Shown in pieces: positions 25,515 through 34,460 of a stretch of DNA of 64,000 nucleotides. The stretch covers positions 62,001-126,000 of the forward strand of contig JAEWZX010000013.1 in the NCBI GenBank assembly GCA_023394965.1, read 5' to 3'. Under the pieces are notes generated by a model that did not search any database, had not been told where the DNA came from, and saw nothing but the letters and a program-made list of their open reading frames with translations. A program made the translations under genes and the position numbers. The DNA is from Pseudomonadota bacterium. GTDB taxonomy: Bacteria; Pseudomonadota; Alphaproteobacteria; Sphingomonadales; Sphingomonadaceae. Each line of letters begins with the position of its first letter. Positions within the stretch are counted from its first letter, which is position 1.

Positions 25515-28500
25515 ATGGAGATCTCGAAGCTCAAATTGAGTGGCTTCAAGAGCTTCGTCGAGCCCTCCACCTTGCATATCGAACCGGGGCTGACAGGAGT
25601 TGTCGGCCCCAATGGCTGCGGCAAGTCCAACCTGCTGGAGGCGATCCGCTGGGTGATGGGCGAAAACTCACCCAAATCCATGCGGTCCGGCGGGATGGAA
25701 GACGTCATCTTTGCGGGCACGCAAAGCCGCCCTCAACGCGACTTTGCCGAAGTTGTCCTGCACGGTGCGGATGACGAAGGCGACGAGATGGAAGTCGTCC
25801 GCAGGATCGAGCGGGGCGCGGGCAGCGCCTATCGCCTCAACGGCCGGGACGTGCGCGCCAAGGACGTGGCGCTGATCTTTGCAGACGCGGCCACCGGCGC
25901 GCACAGCCCTGCCCTCGTCAGCCAGGGCAAGATCGCGCAGGTCATCGCCGCCAAGCCGACCGAGCGGCGCCAGATGCTGGAAGAAGCCGCGGGAATCGCG
26001 GGCTTGCACGTGCGGCGGCGCGATGCCGAAAGCAAGCTCAGGCAGACGGAAACCAACCTCGAACGGCTCGAGGATATCATGGCCGGGCTCGACAGTCAGA
26101 TCGCTTCCCTGCGCCGTCAGGCCAAGCAGGCGGAGCGGTATCGCAAGCTTTCCGACGAGATAAAAACCGCCGAAGCGCGGCTGGTTTTCGCCCGCTGGCG
26201 CGATGCGGCGGCGGCGGCGGACGAGGCGAAAAAGGCGGCGGCCCAGGCCGAAGCCCACACCGCTGAACAGCAAACACTTGTCAATCAGGCGTCTGATTTG
26301 CAGCGTTCGGCGGCGCAGACCCTGTCCGATGCCCGTGAACAGCAGGCCGATCGCCGCGACGATGCCAATGCGCATGGCCACCGCATGGCCGCGCTCGGCA
26401 GTCAGCTCGAAGCGGCGGAGCAGCGGCTGGCCGATCTGGACCGGCAGAAGGCCCGGCTCGAAGCCGACCGGGGCGATGCCGACCGGCTGACCCGCGATGC
26501 CGCCGAAGCGCTGTCCCGGCTGGAGCGCGAACTGGCGCAAAGCGAGAAAGCCCTGGCCGGGGACGAGGAGCAGCGCCCCGCCCTGGAACGCGCGCAGGAA
26601 CAGGCCGAGCGGGACAGCCGCACCGCCGAACTCGCGCTGGCCAAGGCGACTGCCGACAATGCCGGGGTCGAAGCGGAATGGCGCGTGGCGGAAGCTGCCA
26701 TCGCCCAGGCGCAGGCGCGGCTGGACCGGGTCGAGGCGGAAGGCCGCCGGATGGCGCAGCAGCGCGCCGCGCTGGCGGGCGAGGATCCCGACGCGCAGGT
26801 CGATGCGGCAAAGGCCGCGGTAGAGGATGCGGCCGGTTCCGTGGCCCGGATCCGGAGCAGGCTGGAAGAGATGCAGACGCGCAAGGCCGCCCTGCAGGCC
26901 GAGCGGGACGAGGCATCGTCGGCCCTTGCGGAAGCCAAGGCCGAACTGTCCGGCGTCCAGCGGGAATGGGAGGCGCTGAAGCGCGACCGCGAGGCGCGCG
27001 AGCGGGCCACCGCCAAGCGCAGCGGCCGCCAGCAGGCGATCGACGGGGTGCGGGCCGCCAAGGGATACGAACGCGCGGTGGCCGCGGCGCTGGGGCGCGA
27101 TGGCAAGGCGCTGCTGGGCCTGCCGGACAGGGATGCGGAAGGGCGCTACTGGACCGGGGCCGATGCCCCCGCCCCGGTGGCCGACAGCCTGTCGGCCCAT
27201 GTCGAAACCTGCCCGGAAGAACTGCGTGCGCTGCTGGCGCTGGTACATGTCGCCGGGGAAGACGACGGGCGCACGCTCGCCCCCGGCCATTCGCTGGTGA
27301 CGATGGCGGGCCAGCTGCGCCGGTGGGACGGTCTGGTGGTGCGCGGAGAAGGATCGGCGGAAGCCGCGCGGCTGGAGGCGGAAAACCGTTTCGCCGATCT
27401 CGACCGGCAGCTGCCCGCGCTTCAGGCGGCGGCGGGCGAATCCAGGGAAACGCTCGATCGCGCGGCCGACCAGCTCGTTCAGGTGCAGCGCGACCTGATC
27501 GCCGCAGAGCGCGAACTGGCGGGGGCCGCCGATGCCGAACGGCAGGCCCTGCGCGCCATGGATCAGGCCGAAGCCGCGCGCGAAAGGCTGGCCGCGCGGC
27601 TGGAAGAACTGGACCGCAACGAAGCCGAACAGGGCGAAATCATCGCCGCTGCCACATCCGACCTCGCCTCTGCCGAGGCAAAGCGCGATGCCCTGCCCGA
27701 TCCGGCGGCAGGGCGCGCATCGCTGGAAGCCGCGCGGGCGAAGAACGAAGCCGCCCGGTCGAACCTGCAGGCCCGGGCCGCGCAGCTTGCCGCGCATGAC
27801 CAGGCGCTGGCCGTGGCGCGCGAACGGGCGGCGGCCCAGCGCAGCGATATGGCGAACTGGCAGGCGCGCAGCGGGGATGCCGCGCGGCGCCTGTCCGAAA
27901 TGGAAATCCGGGCGGAGGAGATCGAGGAAGAACGCGCGATCATCGCCGCCAAGCCCGAAGGGCTGATGCGCGAAATCGAACAGGGCGATCAATTGCGTGA
28001 GCGGTTGACCCGCGAACTGGCCGCAGCCGAACAGGCCGTGACCCAGGCCAGCGCTGCCGCGCAGGAAGCCGACCGCACGTTGGCCAGTGCCACCGAAGCG
28101 CTGGCCGAAGCGCGCGAGAACCGCGCCGGGCTGGCCGCGCGGGCGGAAAGCCAGGACAGCCGCCGGATCGAAATGGCGCGCATTTCGGGGGAGCGGTTTC
28201 AGTGCCCGCCGCCGCTGCTGCCGCAGCGCTTCGAATTCGACGAAGACGCGATCAAATCCGCCGAGGCGGAGAGCGGGGAGATGGACCGCCTCAGCGCCAG
28301 CCGCGAACGGATCGGCCCGGTCAATCTCGTCGCCGCGGACGAGCTGCAACGGATCGAGAGCGAGCATGGCACCAATGCCGCCGAACAGGAGGAACTGCGT
28401 GAGGCAGTCAACCGGTTGCGCGGCTCGATCGGCAATCTCAACCGCGAAGGGCGCGAACGGCTGCGGGCCGCGTTCGAACAGGTCAACGACCATTTCAAAC

Positions 28501-28937
28501 AGCTTTTCAACCGCCTGTTCGAAGGCGGCGAAGCGCATCTGGCCCTGATCGACAGCGACGATCCGCTGGAAGCGGGGCTGGAAATCTTCGCCCAGCCGCC
28601 GGGCAAGAAACTGCAATCGCTCACGCTGCTGTCGGGCGGCGAACAGGCGCTGACCGCCACCGCGCTGATCTTCGCGCTGTTCCTGACCAATCCCGCGCCG
28701 ATCTGTGTGCTGGACGAAGTCGACGCCCCGCTCGACGATGCCAATATCGACCGCTTCTGCGATCTGCTGGACGCGATGGTCCGCGAAACGAAGACCCGTT
28801 ATCTGATCGTCACCCACAATGCCGTGACGATGAGCCGGATGCACCGCCTGTTCGGCGTAACCATGATCGAAAAAGGCGTCAGCCGCCTCGTCAGCGTGGA
28901 CCTTGGCGGAGCGGAAGAACTGCTGGCGGCGGAGTGA
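25515..28937 (+). CDS. smc: Chromosome segregation protein SMC
   Basis: Full-length condensin ATPase of 1140 residues: N-terminal Walker A GPNGCGKSN, two long Ala/Glu/Arg-rich coiled coils (about 170-480 and 620-950) around a hinge (about 485-615, GRQQAIDGVRAAKGYERAVAAALG), signature LLSGGEQALTA and Walker B ICVLDEVDAPLDDAN. It partners with ScpA/ScpB, which are not in this window. A CAGGA ribosome binding site precedes the ATG. The extreme GC of the coiled-coil part produces very long open frames on the other strand. Confidence 0.97.
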   Translation: MEISKLKLSGFKSFVEPSTLHIEPGLTGVVGPNGCGKSNLLEAIRWVMGENSPKSMRSGGMEDVIFAGTQSRPQRDFAEVVLHGADDEGDEMEVVRRIERGAGSAYRLNGRDVRAKDVALIFADAATGAHSPALVSQGKIAQVIAAKPTERRQMLEEAAGIAGLHVRRRDAESKLRQTETNLERLEDIMAGLDSQIASLRRQAKQAERYRKLSDEIKTAEARLVFARWRDAAAAADEAKKAAAQAEAHTAEQQTLVNQASDLQRSAAQTLSDAREQQADRRDDANAHGHRMAALGSQLEAAEQRLADLDRQKARLEADRGDADRLTRDAAEALSRLERELAQSEKALAGDEEQRPALERAQEQAERDSRTAELALAKATADNAGVEAEWRVAEAAIAQAQARLDRVEAEGRRMAQQRAALAGEDPDAQVDAAKAAVEDAAGSVARIRSRLEEMQTRKAALQAERDEASSALAEAKAELSGVQREWEALKRDREARERATAKRSGRQQAIDGVRAAKGYERAVAAALGRDGKALLGLPDRDAEGRYWTGADAPAPVADSLSAHVETCPEELRALLALVHVAGEDDGRTLAPGHSLVTMAGQLRRWDGLVVRGEGSAEAARLEAENRFADLDRQLPALQAAAGESRETLDRAADQLVQVQRDLIAAERELAGAADAERQALRAMDQAEAARERLAARLEELDRNEAEQGEIIAAATSDLASAEAKRDALPDPAAGRASLEAARAKNEAARSNLQARAAQLAAHDQALAVARERAAAQRSDMANWQARSGDAARRLSEMEIRAEEIEEERAIIAAKPEGLMREIEQGDQLRERLTRELAAAEQAVTQASAAAQEADRTLASATEALAEARENRAGLAARAESQDSRRIEMARISGERFQCPPPLLPQRFEFDEDAIKSAEAESGEMDRLSASRERIGPVNLVAADELQRIESEHGTNAAEQEELREAVNRLRGSIGNLNREGRERLRAAFEQVNDHFKQLFNRLFEGGEAHLALIDSDDPLEAGLEIFAQPPGKKLQSLTLLSGGEQALTATALIFALFLTNPAPICVLDEVDAPLDDANIDRFCDLLDAMVRETKTRYLIVTHNAVTMSRMHRLFGVTMIEKGVSRLVSVDLGGAEELLAAE

Positions 28938-29053
28938 AGCGGGATAGCCCCCCAATCACCAACGGGCCCCCCTGCCCTGCGCTGACTGAGTGTTTTATGT
29001 CCGCAGTCGAGGTGGTTCGGCGACAGTCGGCGTAAGGGCATGGCTAAGTCGAC

Positions 29054-29162
29054 AGCGGACTTTCCCGCAATGACGTAAATTGGGCCGCTTCCGGACAGTC
29101 CGCTTTTGGGTTCGCTAATGCAGGAAGCGGACTTTCGGGTAACGACCCCATTACGGACATTC
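29054..29162. repeat. Degenerate AGCGGAC / GTCCGCT repeats, left flank of islet
   Basis: Intergenic DNA after smc carries two identical AGCGGACTTTC copies (29054-29064 and 29126-29136), an inverted AGTCCGCTTTTGGG (29097-29110) and TACGGACATTC (29152-29162). Similar words recur at 29521-29531, 29576-29590 and in the right flank, but I did not notice them between genes elsewhere in the window. No transposase or target duplication is visible. Confidence 0.6.
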
Positions 29163-29487
29163 ACTGGACGGGTGATGGCCAGCATTCAAGACGCGTGTTG
29201 TCGGTCGAGTTCATTCCCCGTATTACGAAGTCAGGCAGTTGTTGCAGTCGAGCCAGGACCTCAGTCTCGCCGGTCGCCATCTGAGGAAAGGCGACCTTTG
29301 TTTGGCCGGTGTTGTCGTTGAGAAGCCACCAAACGTCTGCTCCCCAAGGGCCATCATCTTTGGTCTCTACATAAACAGCAGCAAGGTCTGTCATCTTGAT
29401 GCGCTGCTCGGCCTGCTTGGGCGCTCGACAGACAATCTCATCGTCCGCTGTCAGTTCGACCACGAATTGCGCTTCAGGATGCTTCAT
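29161..29487 (-). CDS. Conserved hypothetical protein
   Basis: 108 residues, no signal peptide or membrane segment. The product is acidic and regular (FVVELTADDEIVCRAP, AAVYVETKDDGPWGADVWWLL, KVAFPQMATGETEVLARLQ), consistent with a small folded cytoplasmic protein. Related short proteins with a GPWGADVWW core are familiar from sphingomonads, but their function is unknown. It is convergent with smc and divergent from the lipoprotein gene, inside the repeat-flanked islet. Confidence 0.75.
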   Translation of the reverse strand: MKHPEAQFVVELTADDEIVCRAPKQAEQRIKMTDLAAVYVETKDDGPWGADVWWLLNDNTGQTKVAFPQMATGETEVLARLQQLPDFVIRGMNSTDNTRLECWPSPVQ

Positions 29488-29638
29488 CCGAGCATGATGC
29501 CTTCAGGAAGGGTCTGGCGCAATGTCCGCTTCCCACCCCAGTTCTTGCCGTCTCCGCCCAGTGCGGTGCTAATCAAAAGCAGACATTTTGCTAAAAAGGC
29601 CGTTGCTGCCCGTCAGCTTTTGGAGCAGTTACTTATTA

Positions 29639-30523
29639 ATGCCATTTTCGATACGCCTGCCAACCACACTTCTCAGCCTTGTTCTAATCGGCTGCGCGGC
29701 GGGGGAAGCTGAGGATCAACCCGAGATGGCAGCATTCGAGATGGCCTACGCCGATGCGCCATTAACTCCACGGCCGGATGACGTGCGATTTTTCGAAAGA
29801 CCAAATCTTCTTTCGGAGATGCGAAATGGGCAATCAGCCATGGCTGAAGTCGTCTTGATAGAGCGTGATCCGTGGAAACAGGTGATTGGGTCCGACTCAC
29901 CTAGGTTCGCCCTCTATGAAGATGGCCGGGTCATTTATCGTGAAGGTGAGGAATATCGCTCCGTGGAACTGAGCGCAGCAGAATTAGAGTCATTCCGCAA
30001 ATCATTGGCGACTGCGCATAATTCGGCCCTTTCGGGTGGCTATGACGTTGCCTTGGCGACCGACCAGCCTGACAATTCCTTGCTGCTATATCGCGGCGAA
30101 CCAGTTTATCTCAATGTGTATGGCTCGCTCGACAACGAACAAGTGATTGCTCGCCTACCTCGTTCCGTTCGCGATGCGTATGAAACCGTGCGCACATTTA
30201 GCCACACCCGCTCTGAACCATGGATGCCCGAAAAGATTGAGGTCATGGTCCAGCCATACGAGTATGCGCCGGAGCCATCGATAAAATGGAACGAGGATTG
30301 GCCGGGACTCTCTCACCCGACTACGGTTCAACGGGGCGAAAGCTACAGCTTGTTCTTGCCCACTTCCGAGCGGAAGAACCTGCAACAGTTTCTTGCCGCT
30401 AGGAACGAAAGGGGGGCTATCGAGATCGATGGCCGCAAATGGGCGGCCTCAACTAGAATACCTTTCCCCCGCGAAGAGCTTTGGATGGCCCCCAACCAGG
30501 AAGTTGACGGCACGCCGAACTAA
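29639..30523 (+). CDS. Putative lipoprotein of unknown function
   Basis: 294 residues beginning with a lipoprotein signal (LLSLVLIGCAAG). The mature part is soluble, with no recognised domain; segments such as FALYEDGRVIYREGEEYRSVELSAAELESFRKSL look like a beta-rich domain binding neither metals nor cofactors visibly. The start is uncertain: ATG at 29639 gives a clean signal, while a TTG at 29588 would add 17 residues. Base composition is lower in GC than in neighbouring genes, and the gene sits between repeat clusters, which suggests acquired DNA. Confidence 0.7.
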   Translation: MPFSIRLPTTLLSLVLIGCAAGEAEDQPEMAAFEMAYADAPLTPRPDDVRFFERPNLLSEMRNGQSAMAEVVLIERDPWKQVIGSDSPRFALYEDGRVIYREGEEYRSVELSAAELESFRKSLATAHNSALSGGYDVALATDQPDNSLLLYRGEPVYLNVYGSLDNEQVIARLPRSVRDAYETVRTFSHTRSEPWMPEKIEVMVQPYEYAPEPSIKWNEDWPGLSHPTTVQRGESYSLFLPTSERKNLQQFLAARNERGAIEIDGRKWAASTRIPFPREELWMAPNQEVDGTPN

Positions 30524-30530
30524 GTCCGAC

Positions 30531-30604
30531 TGTCCGCTCACCACCCTATAATCGGACGTTTGCGTTGCTCAGTGCCGAAGCAAAGCTGTCGGTCCGCTTT
30601 TAGG
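30531..30604. repeat. Degenerate GTCCGCT repeats, right flank of islet
   Basis: After the lipoprotein stop come TGTCCGCT (30531-30538), ATCGGACGTTTGCG (30551-30564) and GGTCCGCTTTTAGG (30591-30604), matching the words in the left flank. The rest of the gap up to the merR stop (30605-30749) contains weaker look-alikes (AACGTCCGGAATT, AACGTCTGCTT) and no recognisable gene. Confidence 0.5.
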
Positions 30605-30749
30605 TGTTCTCAAGAAGAGCCTGAACGTCCGGAATTAGGGCGCATTGCTGCCCACACTGACTTCCCGCCCAACGTCTGCTTGCGAGGGCGCCACGGTCAA
30701 CGCGCACTGGTTGGCATGGGTCGTAAGCCGACACCCACTGCCGCAAAAG

Positions 30750-31133
30750 TCAGGCGGCCAATGCGGCCTGCAGGTCGGCGCGGATCGCCTTTAGTTTGCG
30801 AAGCAGCTGGCTGTTGTCCGGCGCGGGGGCGGCGGGCGCTTGGGGGGACGCAGGCTGCGGTGCCGCCGCCTGCGGATCGGGCGCGGTGCGCAGGGCGGCC
30901 CTGGCCCCTTTCAGCGTGTAGCCTTCGCGATTGACCAGCCGGTCGATGCGTTCGACCAGCGCAATATCTTCCGGCCGGTAATAGCGCCGCCCACCGCTGC
31001 GGGTGAGCGGTTTGAGCATCGGGAACTGCTGTTCCCAATACCGCAGGACATGCGCCTTGATACCGGTGGCCCTGGCGACTTCGCCGATGGTGCGCAGGGC
31101 ACCGTCATCCTTGCCGTCGTCGAAATTGGCCAT
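30750..31133 (-). CDS. MerR family transcriptional regulator
   Basis: 127 residues: winged helix (LRTIGEVARATGIKAHVLRYWEQQFPMLKP, then GGRRYYRPEDIALVERIDRLV, about 13-75) followed by a short Ala/Pro-rich linker and a terminal helix. No effector-binding cysteines are seen. It is ten bases downstream of ihfA at the end of rpmF-plsX-fabH-ihfA-merR, a common alphaproteobacterial order; the targets are unknown. Confidence 0.93.
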   Translation of the reverse strand: MANFDDGKDDGALRTIGEVARATGIKAHVLRYWEQQFPMLKPLTRSGGRRYYRPEDIALVERIDRLVNREGYTLKGARAALRTAPDPQAAAPQPASPQAPAAPAPDNSQLLRKLKAIRADLQAALAA

Positions 31134-31143
31134 CCAGATATCC

Positions 31144-31449
31144 TCAGCCGTTGGCGATACGTTCTTTCAGCAGCTGACTGGCCCGGAAAGTCATGACGCG
31201 GCGCGGCGTGATCGGCACTTCGACCCCGGTTTTGGGGTTGCGGCCGATACGTTCCTTCTTGTCGCGCAGCACGAAGCTGCCGAAACCGGAAATCTTCACG
31301 TTTTCGCCATCCGACAGTGCATCGCACATCTTGGCCAGGATCGCTTCGACCAGGTCGAGCGATTCAGTACGGCTCAACCCCATCTTGCGGTTGATCGTTT
31401 CAGCCAGGTCGGCCCGTGTCAGAGTGCCCACGGAGCGCATCATATTCAT
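31144..31449 (-). CDS. ihfA: Integration host factor subunit alpha
   Basis: DNA-bending nucleoid protein, 101 residues. It has the HU/IHF fold with TLTRADLAETINRKMGLSR, VKISGFGSFVLRDK and the minor-groove arm RIGRNPKTGVEVPITPRRV. The first of three closely spaced ATGs is chosen because GGGGAGAAAG lies just upstream. A strong promoter stands about 65 bases before the start, so ihfA can be expressed apart from fabH. Confidence 0.95.
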   Translation of the reverse strand: MNMMRSVGTLTRADLAETINRKMGLSRTESLDLVEAILAKMCDALSDGENVKISGFGSFVLRDKKERIGRNPKTGVEVPITPRRVMTFRASQLLKERIANG

Positions 31450-31513
31450 TCTTTCTTTCTCCCCAGATGCGACCCTGAGCGAGAATGCGAACCAAAATCA
31501 AAACTACGCGATC

Positions 31514-31542
31514 AATATAGGGGTTCGCCACCAGTCTGGCAA
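31514..31542 (-). promoter_or_regulatory. Sigma70-type promoter for ihfA-merR
   Basis: Read on the minus strand: TTGCCA, a 17-base spacer and TATATT, a near-consensus -35/-10 pair, in the 120-base gap between fabH and ihfA. It is the best-matching housekeeping promoter I found in the window. It would give a 5' leader of about 55-60 bases. Confidence 0.6.
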
Positions 31543-31569
31543 ATCGACTCACCCCGTTTTTGGGCTGAT

Positions 31570-32535
31570 TTACATGCGCGCGAGCGATGCGCCCCACGTA
31601 AAGCCGCCGCCCATCGCCTCGAACATGACGAGATCGCCGGGCTTGATCCGCCCGTCCTGCACCGCGGTATCGAGCGCCAGCGGCACCGAGGCGGCGGAGG
31701 TATTGGCGTGGCGATCGACCGTGACGACCACCTTTTCGGCCGGCAGGTCGAGCTTGCGCGCTGTTGCATCGAGGATGCGGGCATTGGCCTGATGCGGCAC
31801 GACCCAGTCGATATCCGCAGCGCTCTTGCCCGTTTCGTCGAGCACTTCTTTCAGCACATCGGCCAGATTGACCACCGCATGGCGGAACACTTCGCGGCCC
31901 TTCATGCGCAATTTGCCCACCGTGCCGGTGGTCGACGGCCCGCCATCGACATAGAGCATGTCCTTGTGCGCGCCTTCGGCGTGGAGACGGCTGGCGAGAA
32001 TGCCGGGGCCGTCTTCCGCCACATCGCGCGCTTCGAGCACGACTGCGCCCGCCCCGTCACCGAACAGCACACAGGTCGTGCGGTCTTCCCAGTCGAGAAT
32101 GCGGCTGAAGGTTTCCGAACCGATCACCAGCGCTTTTTGCGCCATGCCGGTACGCAGCAGCGAATCGGCCGTGGCCAGCGCATAGAGGAAGCCCGAACAC
32201 ACGGCCTGCACGTCGAAAGCGACGCCGCCGCCGCAGCCCAGCGCCGCCTGCACCTGCGTGGCAGTGGCGGGAAAGGTGTGATCCGGCGTGGCGGTGGCAA
32301 GGACGATGAGGCCGATTTCCGACGCCTCGACACCGGCTGCGGCCAGCGCCTTGCGCGCGGCGTCGATCGCCAGGCTGGATGTCGTTTCGCCTTCGCCCGC
32401 AATATACCGCTGGCGGATGCCGGTGCGTTCGACGATCCATTCGTCGCTGGTATCGACACGCTGGGCCAGATCGGCATTGCTGACACAGTTGGCGGGAAGC
32501 GCCGAACCCGTGCCCGAGATGACAGAGCGAATCAC
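31570..32535 (-). CDS. fabH: Beta-ketoacyl-ACP synthase III (FabH)
   Basis: Starts fatty acid synthesis by condensing acetyl-CoA with malonyl-ACP; 321 residues. The catalytic triad is visible: Cys in VQAVCSGFLYAL, His in VPHQANARI and Asn in NTSAASVPLAL. The GTG start shares GTGA with the plsX stop, so the genes are coupled; the open frame extending into plsX is not real. N-terminal MIRSVISGTGSALPANCVSN fits the family. Confidence 0.95.
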   Translation of the reverse strand: MIRSVISGTGSALPANCVSNADLAQRVDTSDEWIVERTGIRQRYIAGEGETTSSLAIDAARKALAAAGVEASEIGLIVLATATPDHTFPATATQVQAALGCGGGVAFDVQAVCSGFLYALATADSLLRTGMAQKALVIGSETFSRILDWEDRTTCVLFGDGAGAVVLEARDVAEDGPGILASRLHAEGAHKDMLYVDGGPSTTGTVGKLRMKGREVFRHAVVNLADVLKEVLDETGKSAADIDWVVPHQANARILDATARKLDLPAEKVVVTVDRHANTSAASVPLALDTAVQDGRIKPGDLVMFEAMGGGFTWGASLARM

Positions 32536-33569
32536 TTGGCGGCCAGCCCTTCGGTACCGACGGCAGCCAGATCGCGTTTGATACGGTTGGTAATATCGTC
32601 CTCCAGCAGGCGAGCGGCGACTTCCACCGCATTGGCCACACCCTTGGCATTGGCGCTGCCGTGGCTTTTCACCACCACGCCATTGAGGCCGAGGAAGACC
32701 GCGCCATTGTGGTTGTTGGGATCGAGATGGTGGCGCAGCAATTCGGTTGCCGGGCGCGACACCAGAAAGCCGAGCTTGGACCGCACGCTGGAAGTGAAGG
32801 CCTGACGCAGCAGATCGGTCACGAAACGGGCCGCCCCTTCGATCGCCTTGAGCGCGATATTGCCGGAAAAGCCATCGCACACGACCACATCGCATTCCCC
32901 GCGATTGATCTTGTCGGCTTCGACATAGCCTTCGAATTCCATCGCCAGCCCCCTGGCGGCGCGCAGCGCTTCGGCGGCGGCCTGAATGTCTTCGGTGCCC
33001 TTGGTTTCTTCGGTGCCGATGTTGAGCAGGCGCGTCCGCGGCCGTTCGCGCCCCGTCACGACGCGGGCATAGGCCGCGCCCATGATGGCGAACTGGACGA
33101 GATTGCGCGCATCGCATTCGCGATTGGCACCAAGGTCCAGCATGACCACATCGCTGTCGGTCAGAGTCGGCAACAGCGCCGCCAGCGCGGGCCGATCGAG
33201 CCCCGGCATGGTGCGCAGCGCAATCTTGCTCATCGCCATCAGCGCGCCGGTATTACCTGCACTGACAGCCGCACCGGCATCGCCCTGCTTCACCGCATTG
33301 ACAGCCATGCCCATGCTGGTGGTCCTGGCACGACGCAAGGCGCGGCTCGGCAGCTCTTCGCCGCCGACCACGTCGTCGCTATGCAGGATCTCGGAGGCCC
33401 CAGCCATGCCGGGATGCGCTTCGAGCGCGGCCTTGATCCGCGTCTCGTCGCCCACCAGCAGGAACTTGAACTTGTCGTGACGACGCCGCGCAAGCGCAGC
33501 ACCTTCGACCATCACGCGCACGCCTTCATCGCCGCCCATCGCATCAACGGCGATACGCGGCAGGCTCAT
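32532..33569 (-). CDS. plsX: Phosphate acyltransferase PlsX
   Basis: Makes acyl-phosphate from acyl-ACP for phospholipid synthesis; 345 residues, full length. Motifs are RIAVDAMGGDEG at the start, SAGNTGALMAMSK, MLDLGANRECDA, VVCDGFSGNIALKA and GLNGVVVKSHGSA near the end. It follows rpmF by 27 bases and is coupled to fabH. Confidence 0.96.
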   Translation of the reverse strand: MSLPRIAVDAMGGDEGVRVMVEGAALARRRHDKFKFLLVGDETRIKAALEAHPGMAGASEILHSDDVVGGEELPSRALRRARTTSMGMAVNAVKQGDAGAAVSAGNTGALMAMSKIALRTMPGLDRPALAALLPTLTDSDVVMLDLGANRECDARNLVQFAIMGAAYARVVTGRERPRTRLLNIGTEETKGTEDIQAAAEALRAARGLAMEFEGYVEADKINRGECDVVVCDGFSGNIALKAIEGAARFVTDLLRQAFTSSVRSKLGFLVSRPATELLRHHLDPNNHNGAVFLGLNGVVVKSHGSANAKGVANAVEVAARLLEDDITNRIKRDLAAVGTEGLAAK

Positions 33570-33596
33570 GCGGATTCTCCGGCTTTGCTGACGGTC

Positions 33597-33776
33597 TTAA
33601 AGACCGACTGCGATGATTTCGCGACCGTTGTAGTAGCCGCAATGCGGGCACAAATTGTGCGGACGCTTGAGTTCACCGCAGTTCGAGCACTCGTGATGCG
33701 CTTCGACCTTGAGCGAATCATGCGCACGGCGATTGCCGCGACGGTGGGGCGATACTTTCCTCTTGGGGACGGCCAT
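33597..33776 (-). CDS. rpmF: 50S ribosomal protein L32
   Basis: 59 residues, read directly from the minus strand: MAVPKRKVSPHRRGNRRA at the start, then a zinc ribbon with CSNCGE and CPHCGYYNGREI, ending AVGL. It is the expected gene immediately ahead of plsX. The length is typical of alphaproteobacterial L32. The DUF177/YceD gene often found before rpmF is absent here; the 243 upstream bases are non-coding. Confidence 0.95.
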   Translation of the reverse strand: MAVPKRKVSPHRRGNRRAHDSLKVEAHHECSNCGELKRPHNLCPHCGYYNGREIIAVGL

Positions 33777-34019
33777 GGCGGCACCTGTTCCTCAAACAAT
33801 TACAATCAATTTCGGTGGCCGCCCTAGGGGATGGTCCGGCACCGCACAAGAGCGCGTGAACCTGAATATCCCGACTGTGGCGGTGAAGGCGCGCGCTATA
33901 GCGAATTTCGCAGGGTATGCAAGCCGTGTCGCCGGATCGGTCGGCATTGCACAGCGCGGCCCGCCGCCCTAGCACCCCTGTAGGGTCTCTGGTGGAGAGA
34001 TCGCAAGGGAAGGACGAGC

Positions 34020-34418
34020 ATGGGCATTATTCTGCCGGTTACGCTTACCGCCGCTGCCGCAGCAGCAATCATCAATCTGTGGCTCAGTATCCGCGTGGGG
34101 CAGATGCGCCTGGCCAGAAAAATATCCATCGGCGACGATGGCGGCGGCCCGCTGACCGCCCGGATGCGCGCGCAACTGAACTTCGTCGAGAACACCGCTT
34201 TCGTGCTGGTGCTGGTCGCCGGCATCGAACTGGCCGGGCGCGGCAATCCCTGGCTCGCCTGGGTGGTGGCCATCTATATGCTCGGCCGTGTCGCCCACGG
34301 ATTCGGCATGGACGGCGGGTCGCTGGCCAAGGGCCGTTCTGTCGGGGTGATCGTCACGATGCTGACGCAGCTCGGCCTGGCGGCCGTGGCTGTGCTGATC
34401 GTTCTCGGGGTGATGTAA
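34020..34418 (+). CDS. MAPEG family membrane protein
   Basis: 132 residues with four predicted membrane helices and the MAPEG core RMRAQLNFVENTAFVLVLVAGIE. Members include glutathione-dependent transferases and YecN-like proteins of unclear role. GGAAGGA lies ahead of the ATG. The gene ends at a bidirectional hairpin shared with the convergent MBL-fold gene. Confidence 0.88.
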   Translation: MGIILPVTLTAAAAAAIINLWLSIRVGQMRLARKISIGDDGGGPLTARMRAQLNFVENTAFVLVLVAGIELAGRGNPWLAWVVAIYMLGRVAHGFGMDGGSLAKGRSVGVIVTMLTQLGLAAVAVLIVLGVM

Positions 34419-34424
34419 GACGGT

Positions 34425-34454
34425 ATCGGGCCGGGGCGCAGGTTCCGGCCCGAT
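34425..34454. terminator. Bidirectional hairpin between convergent genes
   Basis: A perfect 10-base inverted repeat, ATCGGGCCGG / CCGGCCCGAT, with a 10-base loop fills the 42-base gap between MAPEG and the MBL-fold gene. No U-run follows on either strand. Confidence 0.6.
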
Positions 34455-34460
34455 GGACTG

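Noticed and set aside
25668..28955. Open frame of about 1095 codons on the minus strand opposite smc
   Set aside because: It is an antisense shadow of the very GC-rich, Ala/Glu/Arg-rich smc coiled coil. The translation is compositionally odd and shows no domain, while smc has all its motifs.
31003..32805. Long plus-strand frame opposite merR, ihfA and fabH
   Set aside because: It crosses three well-defined genes and an intergenic gap on the other strand; shadow.
33894..33911. Overlapping palindromes CGCTATAGCG and GCGAATTTCGC between rpmF and MAPEG
   Set aside because: Short and without a clear promoter around them. The second resembles half of an iron box but lacks the 7-1-7 arms found at 53888.
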